Shown here: piece by piece, positions 1 to 11,595 of the stretch | How the letters are laid out: every line of letters begins with the position of its first letter | Numbering within the stretch: the first letter of the stretch is position 1 | Origin: Hymenopellis radicata | Taxonomy: Eukaryota; Basidiomycota; Agaricomycetes; Agaricales; Physalacriaceae | Length of the DNA stretch: 64,000 nt | NCBI GenBank assembly: GCA_015501595.1 | Contig: JADNRX010000018.1 | Location: 62,001 to 126,000 of the forward strand | Direction of reading: 5' to 3' | Made by a program: the position numbers and the translations under genes | The notes under the pieces: generated by a model | Told to the model about the DNA's origin: nothing | Database searches by the model: none | What the model saw: only the letters and a program-made list of their open reading frames with translations

Positions 1-1118
1 TTAGCCATCAACCGCTGCATCGCGTCCCTCGCAGCCGATTCTCTCGCTGCCAATCCATCGTCATCGCGCGCCGGTAACGCCTCCTCCTCTTCCCTCCCAA
101 AGTACGCATTCGAGGAAATCGACGTCGCGCCTTGGAACGACTGCAAACGCGTCTGCGCTTCAGCAACGGTATTCGGATCATACGCGTTCCGCCCAAAGTA
201 CGAGATGGCTTTCTGGTTGCCAAACTTGTCCCGTGCAGTGGTAGGAGAATCATCAGCCACCTTGGGAGCTGGCGCAGGAGCAGCGGCCATGGCAGCCGCA
301 CCGGTACCAGGGATGGCGCCAAATCCTAAACGGGGGAACGCAGCAGCGCGTTGAGCGTCTGCCGCTGGGTTGCTTTTCGTAGTCGTAGAAGATCCATAGT
401 TAGACTTGGGTCCAATCTCCAAAGCAGCTTTCACAGCCGCAGCCTCCTTCCGGGCCTTTTCCTCCTCTTCCTCTCGCTGCCGGTCATATCCAAGCTGCTT
501 GGTCCGCTCTGCCTCCTCAAGGGCCTTTTTCTCTGCAGCGGCGAAATCGACCGGTTTAGTCTTGGATGCACCGAGACCAAGCTTCGACTTTTTTGGACGA
601 AGACACGGATGAGGCGGAGTTGAGACGGGAGGTCGCTCCTAGTTTCGCAGTACGTGCCGCAGAGGATGATATTGTCCGGGGAGCAGCAGGAGGCGGTGCC
701 GCTGGAGATGGTGTTCGGCCAATGATAGGCGGTGTAGTAATACGCGGTGTACCCGGGTTGGACGGCTTCGGTGTTGACGGTTTCGACCATGATTCGAAAA
801 AGTCGTCCTCAGTCTGCTCTTTCCGGGGGTGACACCATCGACAACAATGCCTTGAGGGAATCTACAATTTTATGAGAGATTTTCATACTCGCCCGCCCTG
901 AATACACACTTTGTAGCATCCTCCTTGACTCGTCGCGCTAGCTCCTCCTTGTACAATTCAGCGACGCGACTGGAATACTTTTTCCGTGTGTCGGCGTCGT
1001 TCAAGAGAGACGATCCACCATGCTTCGTGAAGAACTCGGTCGCAGATAGGTTGCCGACAACCTTCATGATGCGAAGCTGCGATTAGTTGATCAGACCGTG
1101 CCGGTATAGTCCAGCGAA
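1..1118 (-). pseudogene. Glo3-type ArfGAP, broken duplicate copy
   Basis: This stretch is a diverged direct copy of the intact ArfGAP gene at 9249-10827; its first base matches about 9382. It keeps the part from the end of the ArfGAP domain (residues around [11 protein letters not shown]) through the alanine/proline-rich tail, and runs off the left window edge. It has lost the zinc-finger exon. Relative to the intact copy it lacks about 13 bases near 597 (the serine-rich stretch) and bases near 828, and both changes break the frame. The best open piece, 870-1067, ends in what should be an intron. I infer a non-functional duplicate. Confidence 0.85.
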
Positions 1119-1129
1119 GGACCCATGTT

Positions 1130-1380
1130 TCTTGGGAGGGCGTGGAGGGTGGTCGTGTCCTCTTCCTGGGTGGAGACGGCATCCTCTTAGGTGACTGTTT
1201 TTGACAGCACGTCGTATGCAGGTATTGTCTCTCGGGTGTACTCTCTTCGGAGCTCGTGAGGAGGGTGGTCGTGTCCTCTTCGTGGTCGCGTCTTCTTAGG
1301 TGTCGGGGGTGTTCTGGGATGGAGACGTCGTCTTGAGAGCGCGGTATGCAGGGTTCGTATGCGTGGGAGTGGACTCGAGT
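1130..1380. repeat. G/T-rich degenerate minisatellite
   Basis: The + strand is strongly G/T biased and repeats variants of 'gagggtggtcgtgtcctctt' (near 1146 and 1260) and 'cttcttaggtg' several times. A similar G/T-rich stretch lies at about 43880-44150. No protein is convincing here. The remaining bases to about 1600 show nothing I recognise. Confidence 0.55.
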
Positions 1381-1599
1381 ACGGTCCTCTTCGATCACTT
1401 CGCGCTTTTTGCTCAAATCGCCTCTATTTCGCTTTCTACACATTTCTACGCGTGAGACGAAGTATAGGATTGCTGGAAATGCAAGTCTTCAACACTTACA
1501 GTATAGCAAGATTCTTATTCTTCGCCGGAGTTGAACTCGCGACTCTTTGGATCTCTAGCGGAATCATACAGTCTCCACCCGCATTCCGAACATGTAAGT

Positions 1600-2256
1600 G
1601 GACCGCGACTTACCGTATAGGTAAACTCAGAAGAAGCGAGAGAAATCCTTGACATTGGCGTCATTGATGTCGAGACCTGCGCGCCAATGGAGAACGTTCT
1701 TGTGGACATAGGGCAAGCCAACGCGACTGGTCATTACGCCGGGCATCCTCTACCACATCCCGATCCCGCAGACGAGAAGCTCCAGGTGGCCGGCAAACGC
1801 TCTGGCCTCCTTAGCGCGTACCCGAGAACTAAACACGCAGAAACTCGGTTGCGCGGCGCGTGGCCAACAAACGCCAATGGTGTAGTTCAATTTACCAGTA
1901 AGCCTTTCCATGTTCAGAATGCCCAAAATCTAACCGTCTGTGCAGGTATCTTCCCCGGATACTATACTGGACGGGCGACACACATTCACACCAAAGTCTT
2001 CCCAGAGTGGACAGCGCTACCGAATGGCGCGTTCGACGCCGGCCGCCTCTCCCACGTCGGGCAGTTCTTCTTTGACGACGAGGTCAACTCTGTCGTGGAC
2101 AAGATGCACCCGTACACGACGAATCCTCTGAAGGACCGCACTCGGAACTGGTGTGACTCCTTTAACATCTTCGAGGACAGCCACGGCCCCGAGGGCCAGA
2201 ACAACCCCGTATTCAGACTCTCGCTTGGGCAACTGGTGGAAGGGTTAAAGTACTAA
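1600..2256 (+). pseudogene. Intradiol ring-cleavage dioxygenase, truncated copy
   Basis: The frame reads DIGVIDVETCAP, then NATGHYAGHPLPHP, then an intron (about 1900-1945, GTAAGC...GTGCAG), then FPGYYTGRATHIHTKVF. This is the fold and metal-ligand signature (Tyr, His-x-His) of extracellular fungal intradiol dioxygenases, which open catechol-type aromatic rings with Fe(III). The copy lacks the signal peptide and first third of the protein. A usually conserved Trp is Gly (DIG for DIW). Near 2214 an internal deletion joins PVFR directly to the last residues before the stop, removing about 20 residues present in the copy at 60839. I infer a pseudogene. It shares its neighbour, the DUF6535 gene, with that copy. 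Confidence 0.8.
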
Positions 2257-2453
2257 TGTTGTAATTGCGAAAATACAGGGTCTTTTTACGCCAAAGAAGC
2301 CGCCCGCCTCAATGAATCGTGCGATACGTGTCGTGCCGAGTATCTAATGTGCTGTAGGCTTCAGTCATTCACCAAGGTACAAGGGATTTCGAACGCCCAT
2401 GGCAGATTACTATTAAGTATTCTCAGGTGTCGGAGATGTCACTGTCTGCAATG

Positions 2454-5400
2454 CTATCTAGTGCGCAGCTTTAAATTATCTGCCAATATTTGACTCCAAT
2501 CACCTTTCAACACCGATTCCGCAGCGGCTTCTCCTAATATGATCGTACGTGCCGCCCACTCGAACCTCATCCGGTATAGATCTTGAGCGAACATCTTTCG
2601 CAACTCCGCATCCAAGGACACCGCTCGATTGTCCATTTGAACAATCTTCCCATTGAAGAAGTTCTCGAAAGGGAACGGCAAATCATCGCGATTGGAGGCT
2701 TGGCACCAGTTGATGATACCATCCAATGTGGTGCAGTGTGTATCCCACCATGAAGAGTCTTTGGGGTATAACTCCAGCACAATTTCGCTCTCATACACCC
2801 AAGGAGCGATCACGATGAATGTGATGATGAAGTTTCTTGGCTGGTGCAAGTATTCCAAAAATTCGTGTGCTGACGCGAAACTAAGTGCTTGTAAACCGCG
2901 GATAAAGGCGCAAAGAGCCCGAGAAGAGTCGAGGAAGTAGGCATCCTGATGCTCGTAGCCCGCAATGTTCATTTCCGAAAGTATCCACATCCATTCACCA
3001 TCGATAAAGGCTCGATACATTGCTTCATTACCAACGGCAAGTACCCTTTCCATCAGGCAAACAGTATAAAGTTGAAGAGTGGATGGAAGATGTTGCCATC
3101 GGGACCGGCGATATGCAGGCACCTGTAACAGATGGTGGAATGACGGGGACACAAATTCAGGCTGGCATGATGAGGCGAATTCAGTCGATAGACGAATAAT
3201 GGCCAAAAGGGAATCACTAAGCAGGTTATGGATTTTTGGATGCTGCCAGCCTGCTGTGTTGTAGTCGCAGATTGGAGTATTATCAATGATAGTGCAAAGA
3301 AGATCAAATATTAGTGACAAAAAGTGGGGACATGCCTCAAGGATGGTATGGTACTCAGAAGTAAAAGTACGCAGGACATTTGTAAGAAGCTGCAAATAGT
3401 GACAACTTCCTACATGTGATGCACAAAGTTCATCTGCAACATAACACAGCGCATATTTACCCGCCTTGTAGAGCAGTCGATAGTGTGGTGGCAATGTGGG
3501 AGGAAGGTCGTCATCCACAGATGAGAGCATGTTCAAAAGACAGGCTTGTACAGACTTTGAGATGTCGCCCAAATGGAAGGCCAAAGCTTGATGTAACATC
3601 ACTGCACTTCTCTGACCAGTGCTACACCAAACTAATAGCTCATAAGATTTATTGTGCAATCCGGAAGCAGGAAGAAAAAGAGAGATGATATGGGCATAGT
3701 CCTGACTGGAAAGATCTTTGGGACTGTCGACTTGGAAGCAATACCACAAGTTAGCTGCCAGTGCAGACCGCACTAGCGCCACCCATATGAGAGGATGTAA
3801 TTCAAGTTCGCTAAAGGTGCAGAAGAACTTTCGAAGATCTCTACAACCAGGCGATGGGGTCGGTATATGATATATATCTCGCTCGACCAGTGTGCGCGCA
3901 GCCCATGCAGCTGCCGTGGACCGAGGTTCATCGAAATTATGATCCAAGTCGGGCAAACACACGGCCCGATGTTTGTTTGAAAAGAAACATAGTGATCGAT
4001 TGAGCCGTTCACAGATACTTTCGTACCCAATCACGGGATGCATGGGTCTAAAGAAACCATCACCCTCACACAACTGCCGAAACAGACTATCGCGCATCTC
4101 TTGAATTTCGGCTTGACCTTCCCAAGTTGCCCGTGCATACGCCTCAACGTCAGGAGGGAGCCCGCCAATTGCTTGTACCACAAGGCTATGAACAGTGGGA
4201 TTGGACGAGACATTGAACAACCAATCAAGCGCGTCCACGGAGAGCTTGTCATAATTTGCCTTGACCGCTGTCATCTCTAGCTGGTTTAGCGTTGCTGATG
4301 AGGGCTCTACCCAGTAAAAATGAACACGGCTGAACTTGATACTGTATAATTACTACCTTATCTTCACATAATGCATCACGGGTACCTGTGAAATGAAGAT
4401 CTGGGTTAGTCATAACGCATAACGGCCAAAATTTGGACCGAGGTAAGGCCCAAAATGGAAATTTTTCGGCGCGGCGGCTGCCGCCGCCCCTCCCGCCCGC
4501 CCATATAAGGAAATCAGACCCTGAATGAAGATGTAGTCTAGTGAAGATGATGCATAACTCATCACACCCCATGAAGATAAGGTCGAAATTATACAGTATC
4601 TGGGGTGTCAAGGTGGATAAAATGATGTATCCAGCGCCAACAGATTGAAAGTACGTCGTATGCCAGCCGTCGGGCATGTCTGGATATGGCATGTGACGCT
4701 TTCCTGACAATGAGGCAGGTGTGATGAATGAAGTCCGTCAATGGGGTTTGATACGGACATTGCGGGAAGAAGATCGGCATAGCACTGCTAATGAGGTATA
4801 ACAGACAGAAGACAACCGTGAATACGCCGACCGCACAGGCCAGTGATGTGCGCAAAGGAATGAAGAAAAGCATGAGGCCTGCGAGGAATAGAGCGAGAGA
4901 TGCATGCATGATAATGGGCAAGAGTCCAATGATAACGCTCACGCGCCATTTCTGGAGACCAATAAATCGGTACTGGTGAAGATGGCTGCGTGTTCCCGGT
5001 GTACCAGATGGGATAGATGTGTAATGATGTAACCACTGCTTGACCAGAACAGCCGAAAGAGCCACAACAAGGCTCGCTGTGAGACTGACGACCCATAGAC
5101 CATTCACCCACACGGTGATCGAGTCTGGTCTGAAAGTCTGCATAGGATTGACGGATGGAGCAGTTATGTTCAGCAGGGATGAGGGACCTTCGGCTATGGA
5201 TAGCTGAACGGCGACGAGGTCGTGCAAGAGAATCGCAGACATCGCAGTGTAGTCTGCCTGTAGGCTCTGTGACACCTGCACCAGGAACGAGGTCACCACA
5301 GCAGAGAAAAGACCAGCCTAAGATAATAGACATTGTTGAGTGAAGTCATAACGTTAACGCGAACACTCACAAATACGAGCATGACATCGAGACCGTCGCG

Positions 5401-5745
5401 AGCTTGCCCAACAAACACCGCATCGAATGCAGCCGCCTCCTCGACCAATGTACGCCATACCCGCGCGTTGGGAGCGGTCTCCTCACAATACGGGTCTTCC
5501 GGAAACCGCTCCTCGTAGTTGTCGTTGAAGACAACCTTCTGAGGGTGCTGACTCGGATAGTTGTTGGCACCCTGCTTCAGAACACCGAAGAAAGGTTGTC
5601 CTGCTGAAACCTGTGGTGCGACCGTACCATCACCGGATGCCTGTACAGCTGATGTAGATGGCCCCGGTTCTGAAGGAGGCGCCGGTGCGCTGTCGATGGA
5701 ATTTGGTAAAGCGGCTGAATCGTTCGATACTTCGGGGTCTGACAT
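2454..5745 (-). pseudogene. DUF6535 membrane protein gene, interrupted by a MITE
   Basis: Exon 1 starts at 5745 (MSDPEVSND), is Pro/Ser-rich and ends near 5370 at a GTGAGT donor. Exon 2 begins AGLFSAVVTSFLVQVSQSLQ, the opening of the DUF6535 domain, followed by several hydrophobic segments (around VSLTASLVVALSAVLV and a long run ending at MPIFFPQ). A long cytoplasmic-looking helical region of about 600 residues follows. The function of this agaricomycete-expanded family is unknown. A 255-bp MITE at 4342-4596 splits the reading frame after LDTPD, introducing a stop four codons later. Just downstream the copy also differs from its paralogue at 61966 by a further small insertion. Without the MITE this would be a protein of roughly 950 residues. 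I infer that it is disrupted. Confidence 0.8.
4342..4596. mobile_element. MITE A, inserted in the DUF6535 gene
   Basis: This 255-bp element begins CTGTATAATT and ends AATTATACAG. Its terminal inverted repeats are imperfect and at least 25 nt long. The flanking target duplication is TA (4340-4341 and 4597-4598). The paralogous gene at 61966-64000 has the uninterrupted site with a single TA at 63774-63775, so both boundaries are exact. There is no coding capacity. TA duplications and CTGTA ends point to Tc1/mariner-like transposition in trans (inference). Confidence 0.92.
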
Positions 5746-6255
5746 CGAGACTTGCGCAATGAAGTGGGCTCTGGAAGGTAAGCAAGTAACTTATAGTGGC
5801 AGCCGCACCGCCTACAAGCTGTAGTCAATGCAGGGGATGAATCATGATAGAAGCATCAGCACAGTGCATTGTACTGCAGCCGACAGCCAATGAGGCGAGG
5901 CTGGCGGACCATCTGACAGCTGTAATGACATGGGTGTGAAGCACGCAGTTAACGAGGCCATTTCTATTGATAGCCCAGCCTGGGAGCTCTTACAGAGCGT
6001 TTGTTGAAGAAGTCTGCTCCTTTATCGGAGCCGATGGATCCCTCCCGGCCATCTGGAATATGTGTTTAAGTGTTTACATTCGAGAGATAATGGGGAACAA
6101 CGTACGGCTGTCAGGTTTTGTCTGAGACACCAAGTTCTGTGCAGTCGTCCCGAGAAAAGAAGTGGAAAAGAATCAGAGAGCGCAGATTTGAATTCCAACA
6201 ACGTCGATCGAAGGCGTATCCTTTCGGCACGACTAGAAGCACGCGCCGTTATATT
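5746..6255. other. Intergenic, nothing recognised
   Basis: About 500 bp between the DUF6535 start and the decayed dehydrogenase. I see no supported gene, tRNA or repeat. Confidence 0.5.
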
Positions 6256-7106
6256 TCAGACACTCGTCTCCTCCACCGAATGCTCCCACACCACCCTCTT
6301 ATCCTCCTCCGAAATGTTATAACATCTCGTCCCAATATCATCCCCATGCTCGTCCCTCCTACTCCATCCTTCTTCCTTCACCCTGTAAAGCAACGCAGAG
6401 AGCATATACTCCGCACACTCCTCCGGCTGAATCCCATACAGCCAAAACTTGAACCACACAAGCGGCGAAAGCAGCCTCAGAGGACCCCACGACGACTCCT
6501 ACAGCTGGTTCACCGCAGGCGTATACACCACCTCTGGGTATATATGCACAATCCCCGGATTCTGGTTCGCATATTCCAGTTAGCACTGGCACCACATTTC
6601 TGACTCGGAGAATACGCACCTCGATCATAACATCATTATACTCAGCCCCAAATCATCTCTGTCCACCGGAACATCCGTCATGCCCGTCCCCAGAACCGTC
6701 ATCACCCTCGCATCCCCCCCCCTCTCCTTGGCTGCGTGGAGAAGGGGCAGCCTTGAACCTACAATAATACCTCATAACCAACAACCTATCCAACCCTTCC
6801 TCCGTCTCGTCGTGTCCCGTCACACGAAAGTATCCCGCAGACAAAACCAGAAAGTTAATCTCGTCCACTCGGCTCTTGATCTCCTCACACGTCGCAACGA
6901 TGTTGCGCATCAGAAACGCGTCGCAGTACACGAACTCGCGCTTGACGCCAGAGGGGCGGGGAAGGGACGCAAAGGTACGACCCCCGGCAACCGACCAAAT
7001 ACGCCATGTCCCCTACACTGGATGTGCCCCCGATGAATACAGTGACGGGGGTGTAGGGAGGAGAGAATGCGGCGTTGGAGACTCGGGCGTCTGTGAGTGA
7101 AGGCAT
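6256..7106 (-). pseudogene. Short-chain dehydrogenase/reductase, decayed
   Basis: The N-terminus at 7106 (MPSLTDARVSNAAFSPPY...VFIGGTSSVG) holds the Rossmann start with a TGxxxGxG-like loop. The frame is then lost by a deletion and resumes as YCDAFLMRNIVATCEEIKSR and INFLVLSAGY, matching the NAG-equivalent region of SDRs. A G-run near 6717-6726 shifts the frame again; DARVMTVLGTGMTDVPVDRDDLG is recovered in another frame. The C-terminal piece (YGIQPEECAEYM, RRDEHGDDIG) is at 6256-6459. At least three frame breaks make it non-functional. The family is typical of fungal NAD(P)-dependent oxidoreductases with unassigned substrates. Confidence 0.75.
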
Positions 7107-7514
7107 GTCGAGGATGGGAGGTTCCAGGGCATACTTATAGCTGTCGCTTGATCAGCTTGACAAACGCACATCACGTATGTGGACGTGAATTTAATGTGGA
7201 ATGTGGAATGAGGCCTACGAGTATTCGAGTGTCAAATGTTCCGACGGGTTTCCGAAATGTTTACGCGCGAGATGGACTGCTGCGACAGTCATGGTTGGAA
7301 ATTCCCAGAAGACGTGCGCAACCTTTCAGGCAGCATATTAGAGCGAGCAGCCATGTTATCCTTCTATATTCCATACGTTTCTATACCAAGTTGTCATCCT
7401 GTACTCCTAGGCCACCATCTCTGTCGGCGTTCATGGCGGGAGGTTCAACGCATATACGCCTAAGCGGGTAAAAAAGTCCTGGTTCAGAGCCGGACCATAC
7501 CGACCTAGTCTGTG
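7107..7514. other. Intergenic, nothing recognised
   Basis: About 400 bp between the dehydrogenase remnant and the 3' end of the mitochondrial-protein gene. Short open frames here show no recognisable motif. Confidence 0.5.
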
Positions 7515-8238
7515 TTATCGCTTCTCTCGGTGATCCAACAGGACTTGCTTTAGTCGTCCAGCCAGTCCGTCAGTCAATTTTGTCACGCCGTACGAGGTGC
7601 ACACCCTGTAAGCTGGCATGGGCTGGTACGTGCCGGCGTTAATCTGCGGGGAGCGTCAGTGTCGGTAAGGCAATTAAATATATGCTGCTCACCTCCCCAT
7701 CTTGAACCAGAACGGTGACAATAATGTCCTCTGGGTCCCCGATACGACCAAGCGGCGGAATATTACGCTCGTCGTGGACATGCATCCACCCATTCTGCAA
7801 CTGGATCGCCCCGTTCCGCTGCACGTCGTCGACACCGTCCGCAAGGCCAGTCTTGAGCGCGTAATGCAGTAGCGGTAGGAAAGCAGCATTCTCGACAAAG
7901 TCCTCAAGCACTGGCTCCCCTTCCGCTGGCAGCCAGCCTATCACCTCTTCCTTGTTGTCGTATGACTCTAAAAATGACACCGCCCACATTGGCCGCGGTT
8001 CCGCAACAAGATGATAGAATAGGTCCGGACGCGATGGGTCGTTTTGTGTCTGATGGGCTGACTGGCTGGTCGAGAAGTGTGCAGGCCGTTGTATTCGCGG
8101 GTAAATCGTGTTGGTCTGTAGGCGGACAGCGGGGCTGCGCCACGCATGGGTAGAGAACCGCGCGGCCAGCTGTATTCCGACGCGACATTGGGGAGCACGC
8201 GCGAGTGTACGGAACGAGCGGAAGATGGTGGTCATCAA
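7515..8238 (-). CDS. Conserved hypothetical protein, likely mitochondrial
   Basis: There are two exons: 7693-8238 and 7515-7643, joined by an intron with GTGAGC...CCGCAG (7644-7692). The splice joins VQDGE to INAGTYQPMPAYRVC and the frame ends at TAA 7515-7517, giving 224 residues. The first 40 residues are rich in Arg, Ser and Ala with no acids, which looks like a mitochondrial targeting peptide. The rest is a soluble acidic domain (EDFVENAAFLPLLHYALK, GDPEDIIVTVLVQDGE) that I do not recognise as a named family. Nothing suggests damage. Function unknown. Confidence 0.75.
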
Positions 8239-8340
8239 AAAAGACTCGGATCACGTCGGTGGCTGTGCATCTTTTTGGCGGATCGGGCCGAAAAAGTGTG
8301 GCGCCCTGGGTCTTGTGAATGGTTTAGATGAGAGTAGCCA

Positions 8341-8802
8341 CTAGACGTTTTGTAACACGTGTTTAAATAACCCGCCACTTTCGTAGCAAACTGACAATTG
8401 GGTTACAGTCGATTTTACATATGCCTCAAATCTACAAGGACAACAAAAGTAGGGTTTCACGACGACCAGCTTATCTGACTCAGTGAAGTGCCCAAATTCT
8501 CCATCATTGTAGCAACTGGCCCAAGACACTGAATTCCGCTGCGCCTGTAATTCCTGTCGGCATCGTTCATCCTGAGCAAGCCACTGTCCATGTACCCATC
8601 CTTCGTGATTCTAAACTCTCCCGCACAGCTCATCGCTTTGCACTGCCAACCTGATTATGTCTGGCGTAGTCACACTTGTGGTCGTGATCCTCGTCCCAAG
8701 TGATGGCGATGAGTTGAGTCGGAAATGAAGCAGCTTTAAAGGGGTACGACCCAAACTACCGGCGTCGTAGACGCCCTCCGCGTTGTGGCAGCTATCATGC
8801 AT
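8341..8802 (-). other. Possible small cysteine-rich gene, uncertain
   Basis: Two open stretches lie in the same frame: 8611-8802 starting with ATG (MHDSCHNAEGVYD), and 8341-8610 after a single TAG. The second has eight or more cysteines (ASCYND, YFCCPC, LSVCYES). The TAG could lie in a very short intron or be a real stop. No signal peptide is visible at this ATG. I do not recognise a family. This may be a decayed gene, and confidence is low. Confidence 0.25.
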
Positions 8803-9248
8803 GATGTGGTCTTTGCTGAGCGTGTACGTTAGTAAAGGATGAATTCATTGAAGTCGGTATAACCAGAGAACGCTGCGTATATATTTATCGAATCCTGATA
8901 AGTGGCGGCGATAGTAATTCCCGGCAAACTTTGTCGTGGCACATTTCTGGAGAGGAGAGACTGGGCTGGCAAGATTGAGATGCTGGAACTAGAGATTCAT
9001 GCGCATCTGCTCTGCCTGTTTGAACGAGATTTACTCACAGTTCCCATAGAGTTAGCCCACGCCGAGGGGCGTTCGAACATCGACGTTTGCTTAAAGCAGT
9101 CAACAGCATACAACCATGGAAGGATAGCGCGGCGAAGATGAATCTATAACCATCATCGTATACACGAAGACTATCCTATTAAATTAAGAATCCAAAAACA
9201 AGATGCATAGACATTGAAAAGAAATCTGTACCAAATCCATCCCATTCA
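8803..9248. other. Intergenic, nothing recognised
   Basis: About 450 bp upstream of the small open frames and downstream of the ArfGAP stop. It is AT-rich near 9170-9240, consistent with an ArfGAP 3' untranslated region, with no other feature seen. Confidence 0.5.
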
Positions 9249-10827
9249 TCACCGCTCAGACATTTGCGCGAGATAGTCGGAGAGCTGTACGACATATTAA
9301 CACCACCCCAAAACGAGAATCAACAAACGTACCTTCAATGCTCCGGTTCTGATATTATCAGAGATGTTCTGTACATCAGGATTAGCCATCAACCGCTGCA
9401 TCGCGTCCCTCGCAGCCGATTCCAAGGCTGCCAATCCATCGTCATCGCGCGCCGGTAACGCCTCCTCCTCTTCCCTCCCAAAGTACGCATTGGAGGAAAT
9501 CGACGTCGCGCCTTGGAACGATTGCAGACGCGTCTGCGCTTCGGCAACGGTATTCGGGTCATACGCGTTCCGCCCAAAATACATGTCGGACGAGATGGCT
9601 TTCTGGTTACCAAACTTGTCCCGTGCAGTGGTAGGAGAATCATCAGCCACCTTGGGAGCTGGCGCAGGAGCAGCGGCCATGGCAGCCGCACCGGTACCAG
9701 GGATGGCGCCAAATCCTAAACGAGGGAACGCAGCAGCGCGTTGAGCATCTGCCGCTGGGTTGCTTTTCGTAGTCGTGGTTGTCGTAGACGATCCATAGTT
9801 GGACTTGGGCCCAATCTCCAAAGCAGCTTTAACAGCCGCAGCCTCCTTCCGCGCCTTTTCCTCCTCTTCCTCTCGTTGCCGGTCATATCCAAGCTGCTTG
9901 GTCCGCTCTGCCTCCTCAAGCGCCTTTTTCTCTGCAGCGGCGAAATCGACCGGTTTAGTCTTGGATGCACCGAGACCAAGCTTCGACTTTTTTGGTGCCG
10001 AGGAAGACGAAGACACGGATGAGGCCGAGTTGAGACGGGAGGTCGCTCCGAGTTTGGCAGTACGTGCCGCAGAGGATGATATTGTTCGGGGAGCAGCAGG
10101 CTTGTCGACAGGCGGTGCCGCTGGAGATGGTGTTCGGCCAATGATAGGCGGTGTAGTAATACGCGGTGTACCCGGGTTGGACGGCTTCGGTGTTGGCGGT
10201 TTCGACCATGATTCGAAAAAGTCGTCCTCAGTCTGCTCTTTCGGGGGTGTAGGTGCTTCCACACCATCGACAACAATGCCTTGAGGGAATCTACAATTTG
10301 ATGAGAGATTTTCATACTCGCCCATCCTGAATACACACTTTGTAGCGTCCTCCTTGACTCGTCGCGCTAGCTCCTCCTTGTACAATTCAGCGACGCGACT
10401 GGAATACTTTTTCCGTGTGTCGGCGTCGTTCAACAGAGACGATCCACCATGCTTCGTGAAGAATTCGGTCGCAGACAGGTTGCCGCCAATCTTCATGTTG
10501 CGCAGCTGGGAAAGCTGCCATGTATCGAGATTGGTTGATCTGTATCGCTTCAGACCGTGCCGGTATAGTCCAGCGAAGGAGGTGCGCACCGGACAAAGGA
10601 GATATGCACGCCCATGTTTCTGTGGTTGCTGGAGCAGTCCAAGCAGATGTAAACGCCGAATGTTACGCTCGACCAGGTGGGATTCCGTGCATTGCAGTCA
10701 AAACAGACCTGTTTAAGATTGGGGAAAAGTCGCCAATAGGGATCATTATCATGCCTACCTTGTTCGCCTTTTGGGTACGCAGCACCTTGAAGACTTGTTC
10801 CGTTTCCTGCTTGGTTGGCTCAGCCAT
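9249..10827 (-). CDS. ArfGAP of the Glo3/ARFGAP2-3 type
   Basis: This GTPase-activating protein for Arf acts in COPI vesicle traffic from Golgi to ER (family knowledge). There are five exons: 10759-10827, 10590-10708, 10339-10539, 9333-10290 and 9249-9284, giving 460 residues. The start [17 protein letters not shown] matches Glo3-type openings. The zinc finger CFDC...CLDC is in exon 2, with the conserved arginine of FVRSTNLD across the next junction. [13 protein letters not shown] and YKEELARRV complete the domain. The remainder is Ser/Pro/Ala-rich with a charged [11 protein letters not shown] helix, and the end [11 protein letters not shown] comes from a 36-nt last exon. All introns are 48-50 nt in phases that keep the frame. 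A broken copy lies at 1-1118. Confidence 0.92.
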
Positions 10828-11595
10828 TTTGGTACGAACGATGGTGGTCGATGAGGAAGGGATACACGTCGCGGTTTTTCCATTTTGGGATTTCTCATCC
10901 CGGCCGGAGTTTGCCGAAGAGGCTCCTAAGCGGCTGGACTACTTGTCCACAATCCTTGCGCCAGGTTTGAGAGCCATTTGGCGCACGAGATGAGAACGAA
11001 CTAGCAATTCTAGCACTTGACAAGAGAACGGAACGTAGTTTGCTTGGCGATCGCTTTACATACAGTCTAGACACGAGGTCCTACAGAGCTTATTCGTATG
11101 AGCAGTTGGATGGTCGATGGCCATCTAGAAGACGCGAGGCATTCAGTCAACTTCAAACACTCTGAATGTAAACCGCCAACTTTAGCGATAGGCGAGATTA
11201 AGTTGCAGTCCTGTAGTACTACTAAGTACACGGTAACGAGCTCTCTAACTTAACTACGTTGCGGGGATGAAAACATGATATCTCATCCTGTTATGCGACG
11301 AAGATCAGAGTGCCTTGCTAACTGTCAGGTCTATCTAGATCTTGCTCGCGACTTGTGAGAAATTCTTCTGGTTCAAAACTTGAGCGCTCGCTCGAGTAAG
11401 CTGAACATGCATCGCATTGAGTTCTATTGTGAAAGAGGAAGACCATAAGCATGCATTGATGATGGAATGGAAACATCTACGTGATAGAGATTTACAAGCC
11501 CAACAGGAAATGATCAATGCGACTGGCGCATCATCACGGCGGCTGACGGGAACTATGAGCCACCGAAACTAAAATAGCGACGATGGGACCCACCG
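10828..11595. other. Intergenic between ArfGAP and KTI12
   Basis: This holds the ArfGAP promoter side and the KTI12 3' side. I find no convincing gene, tRNA or repeat in it. Confidence 0.5.

Noticed and set aside
4249..4710. 153-codon minus-strand frame crossing MITE A
   Set aside because: It joins the end of one DUF6535 exon to MITE sequence. The paralogue shows that the element is an insertion.
9716..10336. Long open frames overlapping the ArfGAP tail in other frames and on the + strand (for example 9799-10284)
   Set aside because: The GC-rich Ser/Ala/Pro coding tail leaves other frames open by composition. They have no motifs and the ArfGAP frame has canonical splicing and family similarity.
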